Assembly (NCBI GenBank): GCA_016214695.1 | Contig: JACRNY010000001.1 | Span: 1,205,520-1,269,519, forward strand | Source of the DNA: Nitrosomonadales bacterium | GTDB lineage: Bacteria; Pseudomonadota; Gammaproteobacteria; Burkholderiales; Gallionellaceae | Direction of reading: 5' to 3' | Length of the DNA stretch: 64,000 nucleotides | Position numbers and translations under genes: made by a program | In this document: positions 48,902 to 57,731 of the stretch, piece after piece | Layout of the letters: each line of letters opens with the position of its first letter | Position numbering within the stretch: position 1 is the first letter of the stretch | The notes under the pieces: generated by a model | Database searches by the model: none | What the model was told of the DNA's origin: nothing | What the model saw: only the letters and a program-made list of their open reading frames with translations

Positions 48902-49708
48902 ATGAAAACATTCTGGTGGTTGTCCTTGCTGTTAGCGCAGTGTGCATGGGGCGCTGAAATCCCCCGCCCCGACCATATCGTCATCGTCATCGAAGAGAAC
49001 AAGTCGTATTCGCAGATCATCGGCAACCGCGAAGCGCCCTACATCAACGAGCTGGCCAGACGCGGCGCGCTGTTCACCAACTCATACGGCATCACCCATC
49101 CCAGCCAGCCAAACTACCTCGCACTGTTCTCCGGCAGCACGCGCGGCATCACCAGCAACACCTGTCCTCTCGAACTGGGCGGCCCCAACCTGGCCAGCGC
49201 ACTGATCGAGAAAGGCCTCAGCTTCGCCAGTTATTCCGAATCCATGCCCAAATCCGGTTATGAGGGCTGCATCTGGGGCACCTACATGCGCAAGCACAAC
49301 CCGATAGCAAACTGGAAGGAGCTGGCTGCCTACAACCTGCCGTTCAGCGCGTTCCCGTCAGATTATTTGAAACTACCCACCGTATCTTTCGTTGTACCCG
49401 ACCAACGCAACGACATGCACGACGGCAGCATCGCGCAGGGCGATGCGTGGCTGAAGAAGCACATTGATGGCTACGCGCAATGGGCGATGACGCACAACAG
49501 CCTGCTCATCGTCACCTTTGATGAAGACGATGGTTCAGAAGGCAATCGCATCGCGACCATCATGGTGGGGCAGAGGATCAGAGCAGGGAAATACGGGCAG
49601 CGCGTTGACCACTATGGCTTGCTGAGAATGGTTGAGGAGATGTATGACTTGCCGCTGTTGAATGAGAGCGCGAACGCGCAGGCAATCAATGGCGTCTGGC
49701 GGAAATAG
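48902..49708 (+). CDS. Secreted phosphoesterase / acid phosphatase family protein
   Basis: 268 residues with a signal peptide (LSLLLAQCAWG) and the PF04185-type phosphoesterase fold shared by acid phosphatases and phospholipase C: IVIVIEENKSYSQIIGN (metal ligands), PSQPNYLALFSGSTRG, VPDQRNDMHDGS, and VTFDEDDGSEGNR with VDHYGLLRMVEEMYDLP. Substrate unknown; it could scavenge phosphate, which fits the polyphosphate genes elsewhere in the window. The start follows GGGGGAGG. Confidence 0.85.
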   Translation: MKTFWWLSLLLAQCAWGAEIPRPDHIVIVIEENKSYSQIIGNREAPYINELARRGALFTNSYGITHPSQPNYLALFSGSTRGITSNTCPLELGGPNLASALIEKGLSFASYSESMPKSGYEGCIWGTYMRKHNPIANWKELAAYNLPFSAFPSDYLKLPTVSFVVPDQRNDMHDGSIAQGDAWLKKHIDGYAQWAMTHNSLLIVTFDEDDGSEGNRIATIMVGQRIRAGKYGQRVDHYGLLRMVEEMYDLPLLNESANAQAINGVWRK

Positions 49709-49719
49709 TGAGAAACCAG

Positions 49720-49800
49720 CGTAGGGCGCAATAACCAACGGGCATTGCGCCGCAGGCTGTCAACAGCCGGTGCAATGCGCTGCGCTTATTGCACCCTACG
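49720..49800. repeat. Long imperfect hairpin repeat (GTAGGG...CCCTAC type)
   Basis: CGTAGGGCGCAATAA (49720-49734) pairs with TTATTGCACCCTACG (49786-49800) with one mismatch. Inside, GCATTGCGCCG (49742-49752) pairs with CGGTGCAATGC (49769-49779), and GGCTGT pairs with ACAGCC. The 81 bases form one long stem. It separates the convergent phosphoesterase and ntrC genes and could end both transcripts. This type of element is common between genes in many proteobacteria. Confidence 0.8.
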
Positions 49801-49802
49801 TG

Positions 49803-51203
49803 TTATTCGTTCTCCCCATCCAACCCCAACTCCTGGATCTTTCGCGTCAAGGTATTGCGTCCCATCCCCAATAACGTGGCCGCTTCGATGCGGCGTCCGC
49901 CGGTGTGCTGCAATGCCTGGGTGATGAGCGTGCTCTCGAACTGCTTGGTGAGGGTATCTAGGATGTTGGGTTCGCCGCGTTGCAGGGCGAGTGCGGCCTG
50001 CTGTGCCAGGGCGGTGCGCCAATCCTGATTGAGCGTGCCGCTGGCCTGTGCGTCGCGCCATTCGCTGGGCAGGTCGGCGATCTCGACCACGCGCGTGGGC
50101 GTCATCACGGTGAGCCAGTGACACAGGTTCTCCAGCTGGCGCACGTTGCCGGGGATGTCCTGCGCGGAGAGGTAATTCAGCGCAGCTTCGCTCAGCGTCT
50201 TCTGTTCTACACCCAGTTCTTTCGCACTCTTCTGCAGGAAATATTTTGCCAGCAGCGGGATGTCTTCGCGCCGTTCGCGCAGCGGCGGCAGGCGCAGGCG
50301 GATGACGTTGAGGCGGTGGAATAGATCCTCGCGGAACAGACCTTGTTTCACGCGCTCGTCCAGATTCTGGTGGGTGGCGGCGATGATGCGCACGTTGGCC
50401 TTGATCGGCTGGTGGCCGCCGACGCGGTAGAAGTTGCCATCCGACAGCACGCGCAGCAATCGCGTCTGCAATTCGGCCGGCATGTCGCCGATCTCGTCGA
50501 GGAACAGTGTGCCGCCTTCGGCCTGCTCGAAGCGGCCGTGGCGCGTGGTGGTGGCGCCGGTGAACGCGCCCTTCTCATGGCCGAACAGTTCCGATTCCAG
50601 CAGGTCCTTGGGTATCGCTGCGGTATTGATGGCGACGAAAGGTTTGTCGGCGCGCGGGCTGTGGCGGTGCAATGCGTGCGCGGCCAGCTCCTTGCCGGTG
50701 CCGGATTCGCCGTTGATGAGCACGGTGGCATTGGATTGCGCGAGGCGGCCGATGGCGCGGAATACTTCCTGCATCGCGGGCGCATGACCGAGGATGTCCG
50801 GTGCGGTTTGCGCATCCTCGGCATGCGTGTTCTTGCGCAGGCTTTGTTCCAGTGCGCGGCGGATCAGTTCGACGGCATGGTTCACATCGAACGGTTTGGG
50901 CAGATATTCGAATGCGCCACCCTGGAAGGACGAAACAGCGCTTTCGAGGTCCGAATAGGCGGTCATGATGATGACCGGCAGGTTGGGGTGATCGGTGCGC
51001 AATTTCTGCAGCAGATCGAGACCGGAACTGCCGGGCATGCGGATGTCGCTGATCACCATCTGCGGCATGCTGCCGGGCAACTCAGCCAGTGCTTCGTCGG
51101 CAGAAGCGAAACTCTTGTACTCGATGTTCTCGCGCGCGAGGGCCTTTTCCAGCACCCAGCGTATCGATTTGTCGTCGTCGATTATCCAGACCGGTTTGTT
51201 CAT
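49803..51203 (-). CDS. ntrC: Nitrogen regulator NR(I), sigma-54 activator
   Basis: Response regulator that activates sigma-54 promoters under nitrogen limitation. 466 residues: receiver with DD at 10-11 and phosphoacceptor D53 (VISDIRMPG), AAA+ domain with Walker A GESGTGKE (165-172) and GAFTGA (212-217) for sigma-54 contact, and a Fis-type helix-turn-helix at the end (EAATLLGMGRNTLTRKIQEL). The usual tryptophan in DWPGNVRQ is isoleucine (I350). ntrB lies 8 bases upstream. Confidence 0.97.
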   Translation of the reverse strand: MNKPVWIIDDDKSIRWVLEKALARENIEYKSFASADEALAELPGSMPQMVISDIRMPGSSGLDLLQKLRTDHPNLPVIIMTAYSDLESAVSSFQGGAFEYLPKPFDVNHAVELIRRALEQSLRKNTHAEDAQTAPDILGHAPAMQEVFRAIGRLAQSNATVLINGESGTGKELAAHALHRHSPRADKPFVAINTAAIPKDLLESELFGHEKGAFTGATTTRHGRFEQAEGGTLFLDEIGDMPAELQTRLLRVLSDGNFYRVGGHQPIKANVRIIAATHQNLDERVKQGLFREDLFHRLNVIRLRLPPLRERREDIPLLAKYFLQKSAKELGVEQKTLSEAALNYLSAQDIPGNVRQLENLCHWLTVMTPTRVVEIADLPSEWRDAQASGTLNQDWRTALAQQAALALQRGEPNILDTLTKQFESTLITQALQHTGGRRIEAATLLGMGRNTLTRKIQELGLDGENE

Positions 51204-51211
51204 GTCATCAC

Positions 51212-52258
51212 CTAAACGTTGAGCGGGAGCGTGACCGTGAAGCAGGTGCGTCCCGGTTCGCTTTCGAATTCGATACTGCCCTGATGCTGGCTGACGAAAT
51301 CCTGTGCCAGCGTCAGGCCGAGGCCGTGGCCTTCGGGCCGGCCCGAGACCAGCGGATAGAAGATCTTGTCGCGCAGGTGGGTGGGGATGCCGGGACCGTT
51401 GTCTATGATCTGCACCGCGACGGCGAGGCGGTGGCGCTTCTTCATCAGCGTCACCTGGCGCGTGATGCGCGTGCGCAGCGTGATGGCGCCTTTGCCCTTC
51501 ATGGCCTGGGCCGCGTTGCGCACGATATTGAGCATTACCTGGATGAGCTGCTCCTTGTCGCCGTGCAGTTCCGGCAAGCTCAGGTCATAGTCGCGCTGGA
51601 TGACCAGTCCCTCCGGCAATTCCGCCAGCACCACGCTGCGCACGCGTTCCAGAACTTCATGGATATTGAGCGCACTGAAATGGGGCACATGTTGCGGTGT
51701 GAGCAGTTTCTCCATCAGCGAACGCAGGCGGTCGGCTTCCTGGATGACGACCTGGGTGTATTCGCGCAGGGCGGGCCGTTCCAGCTCCTGCTCCAGCAAC
51801 TGCGCCGCGCCGCGGATGCCGCCGAGCGGGTTTTTGATCTCGTGCGCCAGATTGCGCAACAACAGGCGGTTGGCCTGGGTCTGGTCCAGCATCTGCTCTT
51901 CGCGCGCCAGCTTGAGCGGGCGGTCAATGGTGTGGAATTCGAGCAGCAAGGCATAGGTCGCGACCTGCAGCGGAGTCGCGGTACAGCTCAGATGCAGTTT
52001 GTTCGCCGATGCATGCGTGCCGAGCACCAGCTCATGCTCGATGTGGCTGGCGCGACTGGAAAGCGCGGACTGGATGGTGCCGAACAACTGCTCGGTATTG
52101 CTGAAGGCGTATTGCAGCGGATGGCCGATCAGGTTGGTGCTGCTGAGTCCGAACAGGTGCTCGGCAGCGGGATTCAGGAATGCGATGCGCGACTGGTCGT
52201 CCAGCAGGATGATTGCGGTGGAGAGATATTCCAGCGAAGGAAGATTGGCGGTCGGCAT
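51212..52258 (-). CDS. ntrB: Nitrogen sensor histidine kinase NR(II)
   Basis: Phosphorylates and dephosphorylates NtrC in answer to PII protein status. 348 residues with a PAS domain (about 8-115), the phosphorylated histidine H139 in NLAHEIKNPLGG, an N-box LNIVRNAAQAM and a G-box DNGPGIP ... GHGLGLTLAQ. No membrane segment, as expected for the cytoplasmic NtrB. Transcribed with ntrC. Confidence 0.97.
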   Translation of the reverse strand: MPTANLPSLEYLSTAIILLDDQSRIAFLNPAAEHLFGLSSTNLIGHPLQYAFSNTEQLFGTIQSALSSRASHIEHELVLGTHASANKLHLSCTATPLQVATYALLLEFHTIDRPLKLAREEQMLDQTQANRLLLRNLAHEIKNPLGGIRGAAQLLEQELERPALREYTQVVIQEADRLRSLMEKLLTPQHVPHFSALNIHEVLERVRSVVLAELPEGLVIQRDYDLSLPELHGDKEQLIQVMLNIVRNAAQAMKGKGAITLRTRITRQVTLMKKRHRLAVAVQIIDNGPGIPTHLRDKIFYPLVSGRPEGHGLGLTLAQDFVSQHQGSIEFESEPGRTCFTVTLPLNV

Positions 52259-52296
52259 GTCAGTCTACAAAGCAGAAAACATGCCATGCAGAACTG

Positions 52297-52770
52297 TTAC
52301 TTGAGGTTGGCAAGCTCGGTCTGCAGCGCTTCGACATTCTTCTCGTGAGCTGTTACTTCTTCCTGCGCCGCATTCACATTTTCTTCATATTTGGCGACGT
52401 TGCGGAAGGTCTGTCCGTTCGGGCCCTTGAAGGTCTCCGGATTGTCTTTGGCTTCCTGCAGTTTGACGCGCGCTTCCTCAAGTGCCTTCTGCTCGGTGGC
52501 GAGTTCGTCTTCCAGTATCCTGCGGCGGGTGTCGTCGCGGCGATTCTGCGTATCCGAATTCACGCGCGGGAAACCTTCGGCAGCTTTGTTCTGTTTTGGC
52601 GGCGGCGCCATGGTGGGCAAAGGCTCGAGGTGGAGTTTCTTGCCGCCCTTGATGGGTGTGCTGGAATAGGTGACATGGCCGTCTTCATCTACACGTTTGT
52701 AGATCTCCGCGTGCGCACTGATGGCGAAGGCCGCCGAGCAGCTCAGAACGAACAAGTGACGTAGTTTCAT
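52297..52770 (-). CDS. Secreted DUF4124 protein with coiled coil
   Basis: 157 residues: signal peptide (LFVLSCSAAFAISAHA), a DUF4124 domain at the N-terminus (IYKRVDEDGHVTYSSTPI), then a long charged helical region (about 65-157) rich in Glu, Ala, Lys and Gln that looks like a coiled coil. It lies between glnA and ntrB on the same strand. Similar small DUF4124 genes often lie beside glnA-ntrBC in betaproteobacteria, as I recall. The function is unknown. Confidence 0.8.
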   Translation of the reverse strand: MKLRHLFVLSCSAAFAISAHAEIYKRVDEDGHVTYSSTPIKGGKKLHLEPLPTMAPPPKQNKAAEGFPRVNSDTQNRRDDTRRRILEDELATEQKALEEARVKLQEAKDNPETFKGPNGQTFRNVAKYEENVNAAQEEVTAHEKNVEALQTELANLK

Positions 52771-52842
52771 GATGGGACCTTGAAAACAGTGAACGCAGTA
52801 TAGGTTAAGGGGCGCGTGCTGAAAAGTCGTTGATACAAAAAG

Positions 52843-52866
52843 AAACGGAGCCCGAAGGCTCCGTTT
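52843..52866 (-). terminator. Terminator of glnA
   Basis: A 10-base stem (AAACGGAGCC / GGCTCCGTTT, 4-base loop) is followed on the minus strand by CTTTTTG. It lies 21 bases after the glnA stop and upstream of the DUF4124 gene, so most glnA transcripts should end here; ntrBC expression would then need readthrough or its own promoter. Confidence 0.9.
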
Positions 52867-52886
52867 GCGTTCACCCGAGTTGTTGC

Positions 52887-54302
52887 TTACAGGCTGTAGT
52901 ACATGTCGAACTCGACCGGGTGGGTCGTCATGCGGATGCGGTTCACTTCTTCCATCTTCAGATCGATGTAGGCATCGAGGAAGTCGTTGGAGAACACACC
53001 GCCGCGGGTCAGGAACTCGCGATCCTTGTCCAGAGCGGCCAATGCCTCATCCAGAGATGCGCACACGGTCGGGATCTTTGCATCTTCTTCCGGCGGCAGG
53101 TCGTACAGGTTCTTGTCGGCGGGATCTCCGGGATGGATCTTGTTCTGGATACCGTCCAGACCAGCCATCATCAGTGCGGCGAAGCACAGGTAGGGGTTGG
53201 CGGAAGGATCCGGGAAGCGTGTCTCGATACGGCGTGCCTTGTCGCTGGCAACGTGCGGGATACGGATCGAGGCGGAACGGTTCTTGGCGGAGTAAGCCAG
53301 TTTCACCGGAGCTTCGTAGTGCGGAACCAGACGCTTGTAGCTGTTGGTGCCGGGGTTGGTGATCGCGTTCAGTGCCTTGGCGTGCTTGATGATACCGCCA
53401 ATGTAGTACAGCGCCATCTCGGACAGACCGGCATAGCCGTTGCCTGCGAACAGGTTCTTGCCACCCTTCCAGATCGACTGGTGCACGTGCATGCCGGAAC
53501 CGTTGTCGCCAACGATGGGCTTGGGCATGAAAGTGGCCGTCTTGCCATACTGGTGTGCCACGTTCTGGATCACGTATTTCTGGGTCTGGGTCCAGTCAGC
53601 GCGCTTCACCAGTGTGTTGAACTTGGTGCCCAGTTCGCACTGGCCGGCGTTCGCCACTTCGTGGTGGTGCACTTCGACGGGGATGCCGATCTCTTCCAGC
53701 AGGATACACATCTGGGCGCGGATGTCGTTCAGGCTGTCGACGGGCGGGACGGGGAAGTAGCCGCCTTTGACTGTCGGACGGTGGCCGGTGTTGCCGCCTT
53801 CAAAGGTGTGGCCGGTGGCCCAGGCACCTTCTTCGGAGCCCACTTTGACGGAGCAGCCGGACATGTCGATGTGCCATTGCACGGAGTCGAAGATGAAGAA
53901 TTCGGGTTCCGGACCGAAGTAGGCGGTGTCGCCGATGCCGGAAGACTTCAGGTAGGCTTCAGCGCGCTTGGCGATGGAACGCGGGTCGCGGTCGTAGCCC
54001 TTGCCGTCGGTCGGCTCGATCACGTCGCAGGACAGCACGATGGTCGGCTCGTCGAAGAAAGGATCGACGTAAACGGAATCGGGATCCGGCAGCAACAGCA
54101 TGTCGGAAGCCTGGATGCCCTTCCAGCCGGCGATGGAGGAACCGTCGAAAGCGTGACCGCTCTCGAACTTGTCAGCATCGAAATGGGAGACAGGCACGCC
54201 AACGTGCTGTTCCTTGCCACGGGTGTCGGTGAAGCGCAGATCGACGAATTTGATGCCTTGTTCTTTGATCAGTTTCAGAACGTCGGCGGCGGTTTTAGAC
54301 AT
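52887..54302 (-). CDS. glnA: Glutamine synthetase, type I (GSI-beta)
   Basis: Makes glutamine from glutamate, ammonia and ATP. 471 residues. The adenylylation site tyrosine is Y400 in NLYDLPPEE, so activity is probably controlled by GlnE. Active-site motifs: [24 protein letters not shown] and [18 protein letters not shown]. Transcription is likely driven by the sigma-54 promoter at 54376-54390 with NtrC bound upstream. Confidence 0.98.
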   Translation of the reverse strand: MSKTAADVLKLIKEQGIKFVDLRFTDTRGKEQHVGVPVSHFDADKFESGHAFDGSSIAGWKGIQASDMLLLPDPDSVYVDPFFDEPTIVLSCDVIEPTDGKGYDRDPRSIAKRAEAYLKSSGIGDTAYFGPEPEFFIFDSVQWHIDMSGCSVKVGSEEGAWATGHTFEGGNTGHRPTVKGGYFPVPPVDSLNDIRAQMCILLEEIGIPVEVHHHEVANAGQCELGTKFNTLVKRADWTQTQKYVIQNVAHQYGKTATFMPKPIVGDNGSGMHVHQSIWKGGKNLFAGNGYAGLSEMALYYIGGIIKHAKALNAITNPGTNSYKRLVPHYEAPVKLAYSAKNRSASIRIPHVASDKARRIETRFPDPSANPYLCFAALMMAGLDGIQNKIHPGDPADKNLYDLPPEEDAKIPTVCASLDEALAALDKDREFLTRGGVFSNDFLDAYIDLKMEEVNRIRMTTHPVEFDMYYSL

Positions 54303-54375
54303 ACTCTAATCTCCCAAGAAAATTAAAACGAAGCTGTTTTTGAAACGAACCGATTGATGGAACGAGCTTCATACA

Positions 54376-54390
54376 GCAGAAACTGTGCCA
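54376..54390 (-). promoter_or_regulatory. Sigma-54 promoter of glnA
   Basis: The minus strand reads TGGCACAGTTTCTGC. TGGCAC matches the -24 element, and the GG and GC pairs have the exact spacing required (GG-N10-GC), with CTGC at -12 against consensus TTGC. The predicted transcript start is near 54365, leaving a leader of about 60 bases before the glnA ATG. With ntrBC downstream and an NtrC site about 120 bases upstream this is a good match. Confidence 0.82.
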
Positions 54391-54484
54391 TCCCCCTTAA
54401 TCTCGCAAGAAGCGCATTGTGCCATATTTGACGGGCGCGGGCGGTGCAAAGCGCGCCCTTGAATGGGGCGCAAAAACCGTGCGA

Positions 54485-54501
54485 TGCACTAATTTGGTGC
54501 G
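54485..54501. promoter_or_regulatory. NtrC binding site for glnA
   Basis: TGCACTAATTTGGTGCG matches the NtrC consensus TGCACTAAAATGGTGCA at all but three positions, all but one of them in the spacer. It lies about 120 bases upstream of the predicted glnA start, the normal enhancer distance. It overlaps the last codons and stop of the CDF transporter gene. Confidence 0.8.
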
Positions 54502-55658
54502 CCGCTCTGATAGATCAGGATGGAGCGGAAATAGGGGTCATCGGTCGTGATGGCCGCACATTTGCGGTGCAGCGCGGCGATGTCTACACGTGTGTCCAGC
54601 AGCAGCTCAGCGTCCACATGACCGGCGAGATAGTGCAGCACGATACGGGTCGAAGCCGGCAGTTCCTCACCCAGGCGGCTGTGCAGATGTGCCAGCAGCA
54701 GGTGTCGTTGCGGAAGATGGGCGTTGGGCTTGGCCTTGGCGTCGTCCTCCGGATCGATATGCACCATCACGTCCATCACGTGATGTGAGTTGAGCACGGC
54801 ACTGCGTGCCGCCTCTGCGATGTAATGCCCCTCCGACACGCTGACCTTGGGATCGACCATGATGTGCGCATCCACCAGCGCGTTGTCGGCCATCTTGCGC
54901 GTGCGCAGCTCGTGCAGTCCGATCACGCCGGGCACCGCCTTGAGCGTATTGCGGATGGCCCTGACCTCTTCCTGATCGAGTCCGGTATCGACCAGTTCCG
55001 CCATCGCATCACGCGCGAACTGTATGCCCATCCAGGCGATCATCACGCCGACCACACCGGCAGCCACCAGGTCGAGGAAGGTGTAGCCGAGCAGGTTGCC
55101 GACGATACCGACGATGACCACCAGCGAGGAAGCGGCGTCGGAACGCGCATGCCAGGCGTTCGCCACCAGCATCTGCGAGCGCACACGCTGGGCCACAGCG
55201 AGCATGTAACGGAACATCCCTTCCTTGGCAGCGAGCGCGATGATGGCCACCCAGAGCGCCAGCGGGGTCACCGGTTGCACGTTCTCCGGATGCTGCAGAC
55301 GCATGCCTGCAGAGATGAGCAAGCCGACCCCGAGTGCGGCCAGACTGGCGCCAAGGATGAGCGATGCGGCGGTCTCGATGCGTGCGTGGCCGTAAGGGTG
55401 ATTTGCGTCCGCGTGCTTGTTGCCGTGACGGTTGGCGAACAACACCAGCACATCGGATATCAGGTCGGCAAAAGAATGCAGGCCGTCCGCCATCAGCGAT
55501 TGCGACTTGCCGAAGAATCCGCCCAGCATCTGCATCACCGTCAGCAACAGGTTGATGACGATGCTCACCCAGGTACTCTTGCGCGCCGCAGCGAAGCGCA
55601 CCGGATGGGCGGGCTCAAAGGCAGCGGACTTGTCGTGGGCGTGCGTGTGATTTTTCAT
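54489..55658 (-). CDS. Cation diffusion facilitator transporter
   Basis: Exports divalent metal ions (zinc, iron or cobalt type; which one is not clear) in exchange for protons. 389 residues from ATG at 55658 (MKNHTHAHDKSAAF, a His-rich start). Six membrane segments are expected; metal-site motifs ADGLHSFADLISD and WHARSDAASS lie in helices II and V. The C-terminal domain (about 230-320) is the cytoplasmic metal-sensing domain, and a further 70-residue extension follows. It precedes glnA. Confidence 0.9.
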   Translation of the reverse strand: MKNHTHAHDKSAAFEPAHPVRFAAARKSTWVSIVINLLLTVMQMLGGFFGKSQSLMADGLHSFADLISDVLVLFANRHGNKHADANHPYGHARIETAASLILGASLAALGVGLLISAGMRLQHPENVQPVTPLALWVAIIALAAKEGMFRYMLAVAQRVRSQMLVANAWHARSDAASSLVVIVGIVGNLLGYTFLDLVAAGVVGVMIAWMGIQFARDAMAELVDTGLDQEEVRAIRNTLKAVPGVIGLHELRTRKMADNALVDAHIMVDPKVSVSEGHYIAEAARSAVLNSHHVMDVMVHIDPEDDAKAKPNAHLPQRHLLLAHLHSRLGEELPASTRIVLHYLAGHVDAELLLDTRVDIAALHRKCAAITTDDPYFRSILIYQSGAPN

Positions 55659-55733
55659 TGCTGTTGGGATAGTATGCAAGCGTGCTGCACAGGATAGCAT
55701 TTGCTTGCTAAAGGTTAAACACGGGGAAATCAA

Positions 55734-56186
55734 ATGGGAAAGATCACCGAGATATTGAATGTCGCGCAACAGCGCGGCAAAGATCTGAACCTGCCCTATG
55801 CGGGTGCAGTCACCCCGCAGGAAGCTTACGAGCTGATGCGAACCGCCCCGGGGGCAAAGATCGTCGACGTGCGCACCCGCGCCGAGATCGACTGGGTAGG
55901 GCGCGTACCCGGCGCAGTCGAGATCGAATGGCTGAGCTACCCCGGCATGAAGCAGAACCCCAACTTCATGGCCGCACTGGAACAGCAAGTCGAGAAAGAA
56001 GCAATGGTCCTGTTCCTGTGCCGCAGCGCGCACCGTTCCCACGCCGCCGCCATGGTGGCGACACAGGCAGGCTATAACACCTGCTTCAACATCCTGGAGG
56101 GATTCGAAGGCGACAGGAACCCGAGCAACCAGCGCAACAAATTGAGCGGTTGGCGTCTGGCCGGTCTACCTTGGGAACAGAGTTGA
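55734..56186 (+). CDS. Rhodanese-like sulfurtransferase domain protein
   Basis: 150 residues with one rhodanese domain: IVDVRTRAEIDWVGRVPGA and the active-site loop [14 protein letters not shown] with the catalytic cysteine. No signal peptide. It probably carries sulfane sulfur, but the partner is unknown. It is divergent from the CDF gene and ends at a terminator. Confidence 0.88.
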   Translation: MGKITEILNVAQQRGKDLNLPYAGAVTPQEAYELMRTAPGAKIVDVRTRAEIDWVGRVPGAVEIEWLSYPGMKQNPNFMAALEQQVEKEAMVLFLCRSAHRSHAAAMVATQAGYNTCFNILEGFEGDRNPSNQRNKLSGWRLAGLPWEQS

Positions 56187-56202
56187 CCGTCACCGACCCG
56201 CC

Positions 56203-56226
56203 CCCTCTCCCGCAGGCGGGAGAGGG
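56203..56226. repeat. Dispersed CCCTCTCCC palindromic repeat
   Basis: CCCTCTCCCGC (56203-56213) and GCGGGAGAGGG (56216-56226) form a perfect 11-bp stem with AG between, then CCGGGGTGAGGG. Closest to the 14421 element, including the GGGGTGAGGG tail. Confidence 0.85.
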
Positions 56227-56242
56227 CCGGGGTGAGGGTTTG

Positions 56243-56262
56243 AAGAGCAGCGCTGCTCTTTT
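56243..56262 (+). terminator. Hairpin terminator after the rhodanese gene
   Basis: AAGAGCAGCGCTGCTCTT (56243-56260) is a perfect palindrome followed by TT, 57 bases after the rhodanese stop. It could act as a terminator, and a better one lies 30 bases further on. Confidence 0.55.
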
Positions 56263-56293
56263 ATGAACTGTTGGAACTACTAGCTACACGACC

Positions 56294-56315
56294 AAGCCCG
56301 CATTGCGGGCTTTTT
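56294..56315. terminator. Bidirectional terminator between the rhodanese gene and uppP
   Basis: AAGCCCGC (56294-56301), ATT, GCGGGCTT (56305-56312) then TTT. It is a compact stem with a T-run on the plus strand. Convergent uppP ends just beyond at 56319. Confidence 0.88.
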
Positions 56316-56318
56316 CAT

Positions 56319-57146
56319 CTACGGCTGCGACCAGTCCACCAACCCGCCATAAGCCGTCGCCAGCACGATCAGGCCGAACGCAATGCGATACCACGCAAAC
56401 ACCGTGAAATCGTGATGGCTGATATAGCGCAGCAGCCAGCGCACGCACAGGAAGGCACTGACAAAAGAAGCGATGGAACCGACAAGGAAAATGCCGAGAT
56501 CGTCCGCATGGAACTGGTCGCGATACTTCACCACCTCATAAACCGTCGCCGCACCCAGCGTCGGAATGGCCAGGAAGAACGAAAACTCCGCCGCCGCCTT
56601 GCGCGACAGCCCCAGGAACAAACCGCCGATGATCGTCGCCCCCGAACGCGACGTACCCGGGATCAGCGCCAGCGCCTGCGCAAAACCCATCTTCAGCGCA
56701 TCCTTCCAGTGCATGTCGTCCACACTCACGATGTGTTCCGAATGCTTGCGCTTCTCCGCCCACAGAATGATCAGACCGCCGACGATGAACGCCAGCGCCA
56801 CCGGCACCGGCGAAAACAGGTTTGCCTTGATCGCCTTGCCGAACGCAAGGCCGAGGATCGCGAGCGGCAAGAACGCGATGAACAGATTAAAGGTGAAACG
56901 CACCGCCGCTTCCTCCCTGCGCACCAACCCCGAAGCCACCGTCGTCAGCTTCGCGCGATATTCCCAGCACACCGCCAGAATGGCCGCAAACTGGATCACG
57001 ATCTCGAACACCTTGCCGCGCTCATCGTTGAAACCCAGCAGATCACCGGCCAGGATCAAATGTCCGGTCGAAGAGATCGGCAGAAACTCGGTAAGTCCCT
57101 CGACCACGCCCATGATGGCGGCTTTAAGCAGCAGAATGATGTCCAT
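56319..57146 (-). CDS. uppP: Undecaprenyl-diphosphatase
   Basis: Membrane enzyme that recycles undecaprenyl diphosphate to the monophosphate carrier lipid for cell wall synthesis. 275 residues, mostly hydrophobic, with [20 protein letters not shown] at the start and [16 protein letters not shown], the two signature regions holding the catalytic Glu/Ser and Arg/Ser residues. Confidence 0.96.
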   Translation of the reverse strand: MDIILLLKAAIMGVVEGLTEFLPISSTGHLILAGDLLGFNDERGKVFEIVIQFAAILAVCWEYRAKLTTVASGLVRREEAAVRFTFNLFIAFLPLAILGLAFGKAIKANLFSPVPVALAFIVGGLIILWAEKRKHSEHIVSVDDMHWKDALKMGFAQALALIPGTSRSGATIIGGLFLGLSRKAAAEFSFFLAIPTLGAATVYEVVKYRDQFHADDLGIFLVGSIASFVSAFLCVRWLLRYISHHDFTVFAWYRIAFGLIVLATAYGGLVDWSQP

Positions 57147-57153
57147 GTATTTC

Positions 57154-57181
57154 CGTCATTCCCGCGAAGGCGGGAATCCAG
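57154..57181. repeat. Dispersed ATTCCCGC palindromic repeat
   Basis: CGTCATTCCCGC-GAAG-GCGGGAATCCAG has an 8-bp perfect stem (57158-57165 with 57170-57177). This is a common intergenic repeat type in proteobacteria. It lies just before the uppP start codon. Confidence 0.85.
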
Positions 57182-57196
57182 TTGAAAAATAAAAGC

Positions 57197-57226
57197 CGTT
57201 CGCCCTGAGCCCGTCGAAGGGTGAAC
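57197..57226. repeat. Dispersed TTCGCCCT palindromic repeat
   Basis: TTCGCCCT-GAGCCCGTCGA-AGGGTGAA, nearly identical to the element at 13238-13268 (GAGCCTGTCAA in the loop). It directly precedes the end of the DUF1289 gene. Confidence 0.8.
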
Positions 57227-57445
57227 TCAATTGCTGTTCACGGATTGCTGCGGAGTCTTGTCAGTCAACAAAGCAATCCGCCGATTAACCCCCCGCCGCT
57301 CCTCCTCACTCATCTCCAGCCACCTCGCCACTTCCTCAAAAGTGCGCAAACAACTGCGACAAACATCATCGCCCAGCACCGTAGTGCAATGGCCAATACA
57401 GGGGGAATCGGAAGTGATCTCGGAGATTTCGTCGGAAACGTGCAT
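57227..57445 (-). CDS. DUF1289 small cysteine protein
   Basis: 72 residues. The DUF1289 pattern SPCIGHCTTVLGDDVCRSCLRTFEEVARW has four cysteines (SPC, GHC, VCRSC) and is likely a metal-binding fold. Function unknown. It is followed by nothing on its strand before uppP except repeats; the YkgJ gene is upstream. Confidence 0.85.
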   Translation of the reverse strand: MHVSDEISEITSDSPCIGHCTTVLGDDVCRSCLRTFEEVARWLEMSEEERRGVNRRIALLTDKTPQQSVNSN

Positions 57446-57452
57446 AACGCGA

Positions 57453-57710
57453 TTATACCGGCTGAGTCGCCCGCTCCAGCTGCGATAACCAAATCATCGC
57501 CTCTTCGCGCGATGCACCGCACATCTCGGCAGAAGGCTGCAGCCCGCCACAAAAGGCCGGGCGCTGCGGCTGGCCAAACACCTTGCAGCGCAACTCATCA
57601 TCCAACTGCACACACGGCACCCCAGCGGGCTTGCCATCTGGCATGCCGGGCAGGGGCGAGGTGATGGAGGGCGCGATGCAGCAGGCGGCGCAGGAGGGGC
57701 GGCAGTTCAT
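57453..57710 (-). CDS. YkgJ-family cysteine cluster protein
   Basis: 85 residues with the CxxCxxCC cluster at the N-terminus ([14 protein letters not shown]) and three further cysteines ([27 protein letters not shown]). The family is thought to bind metal, perhaps zinc or an iron-sulfur cluster; activity is unknown. Eight bases upstream of DUF1289. Confidence 0.85.
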   Translation of the reverse strand: MNCRPSCAACCIAPSITSPLPGMPDGKPAGVPCVQLDDELRCKVFGQPQRPAFCGGLQPSAEMCGASREEAMIWLSQLERATQPV

Positions 57711-57731
57711 GGGGCGCGATTATATCCGCGC

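Noticed and set aside
54405..54424. A TGGCAC sequence as a second glnA sigma-54 promoter (minus strand TGGCACAATGCGC)
   Set aside because: The GG to GC distance is two bases short, while the site at 54376-54390 has exact spacing.
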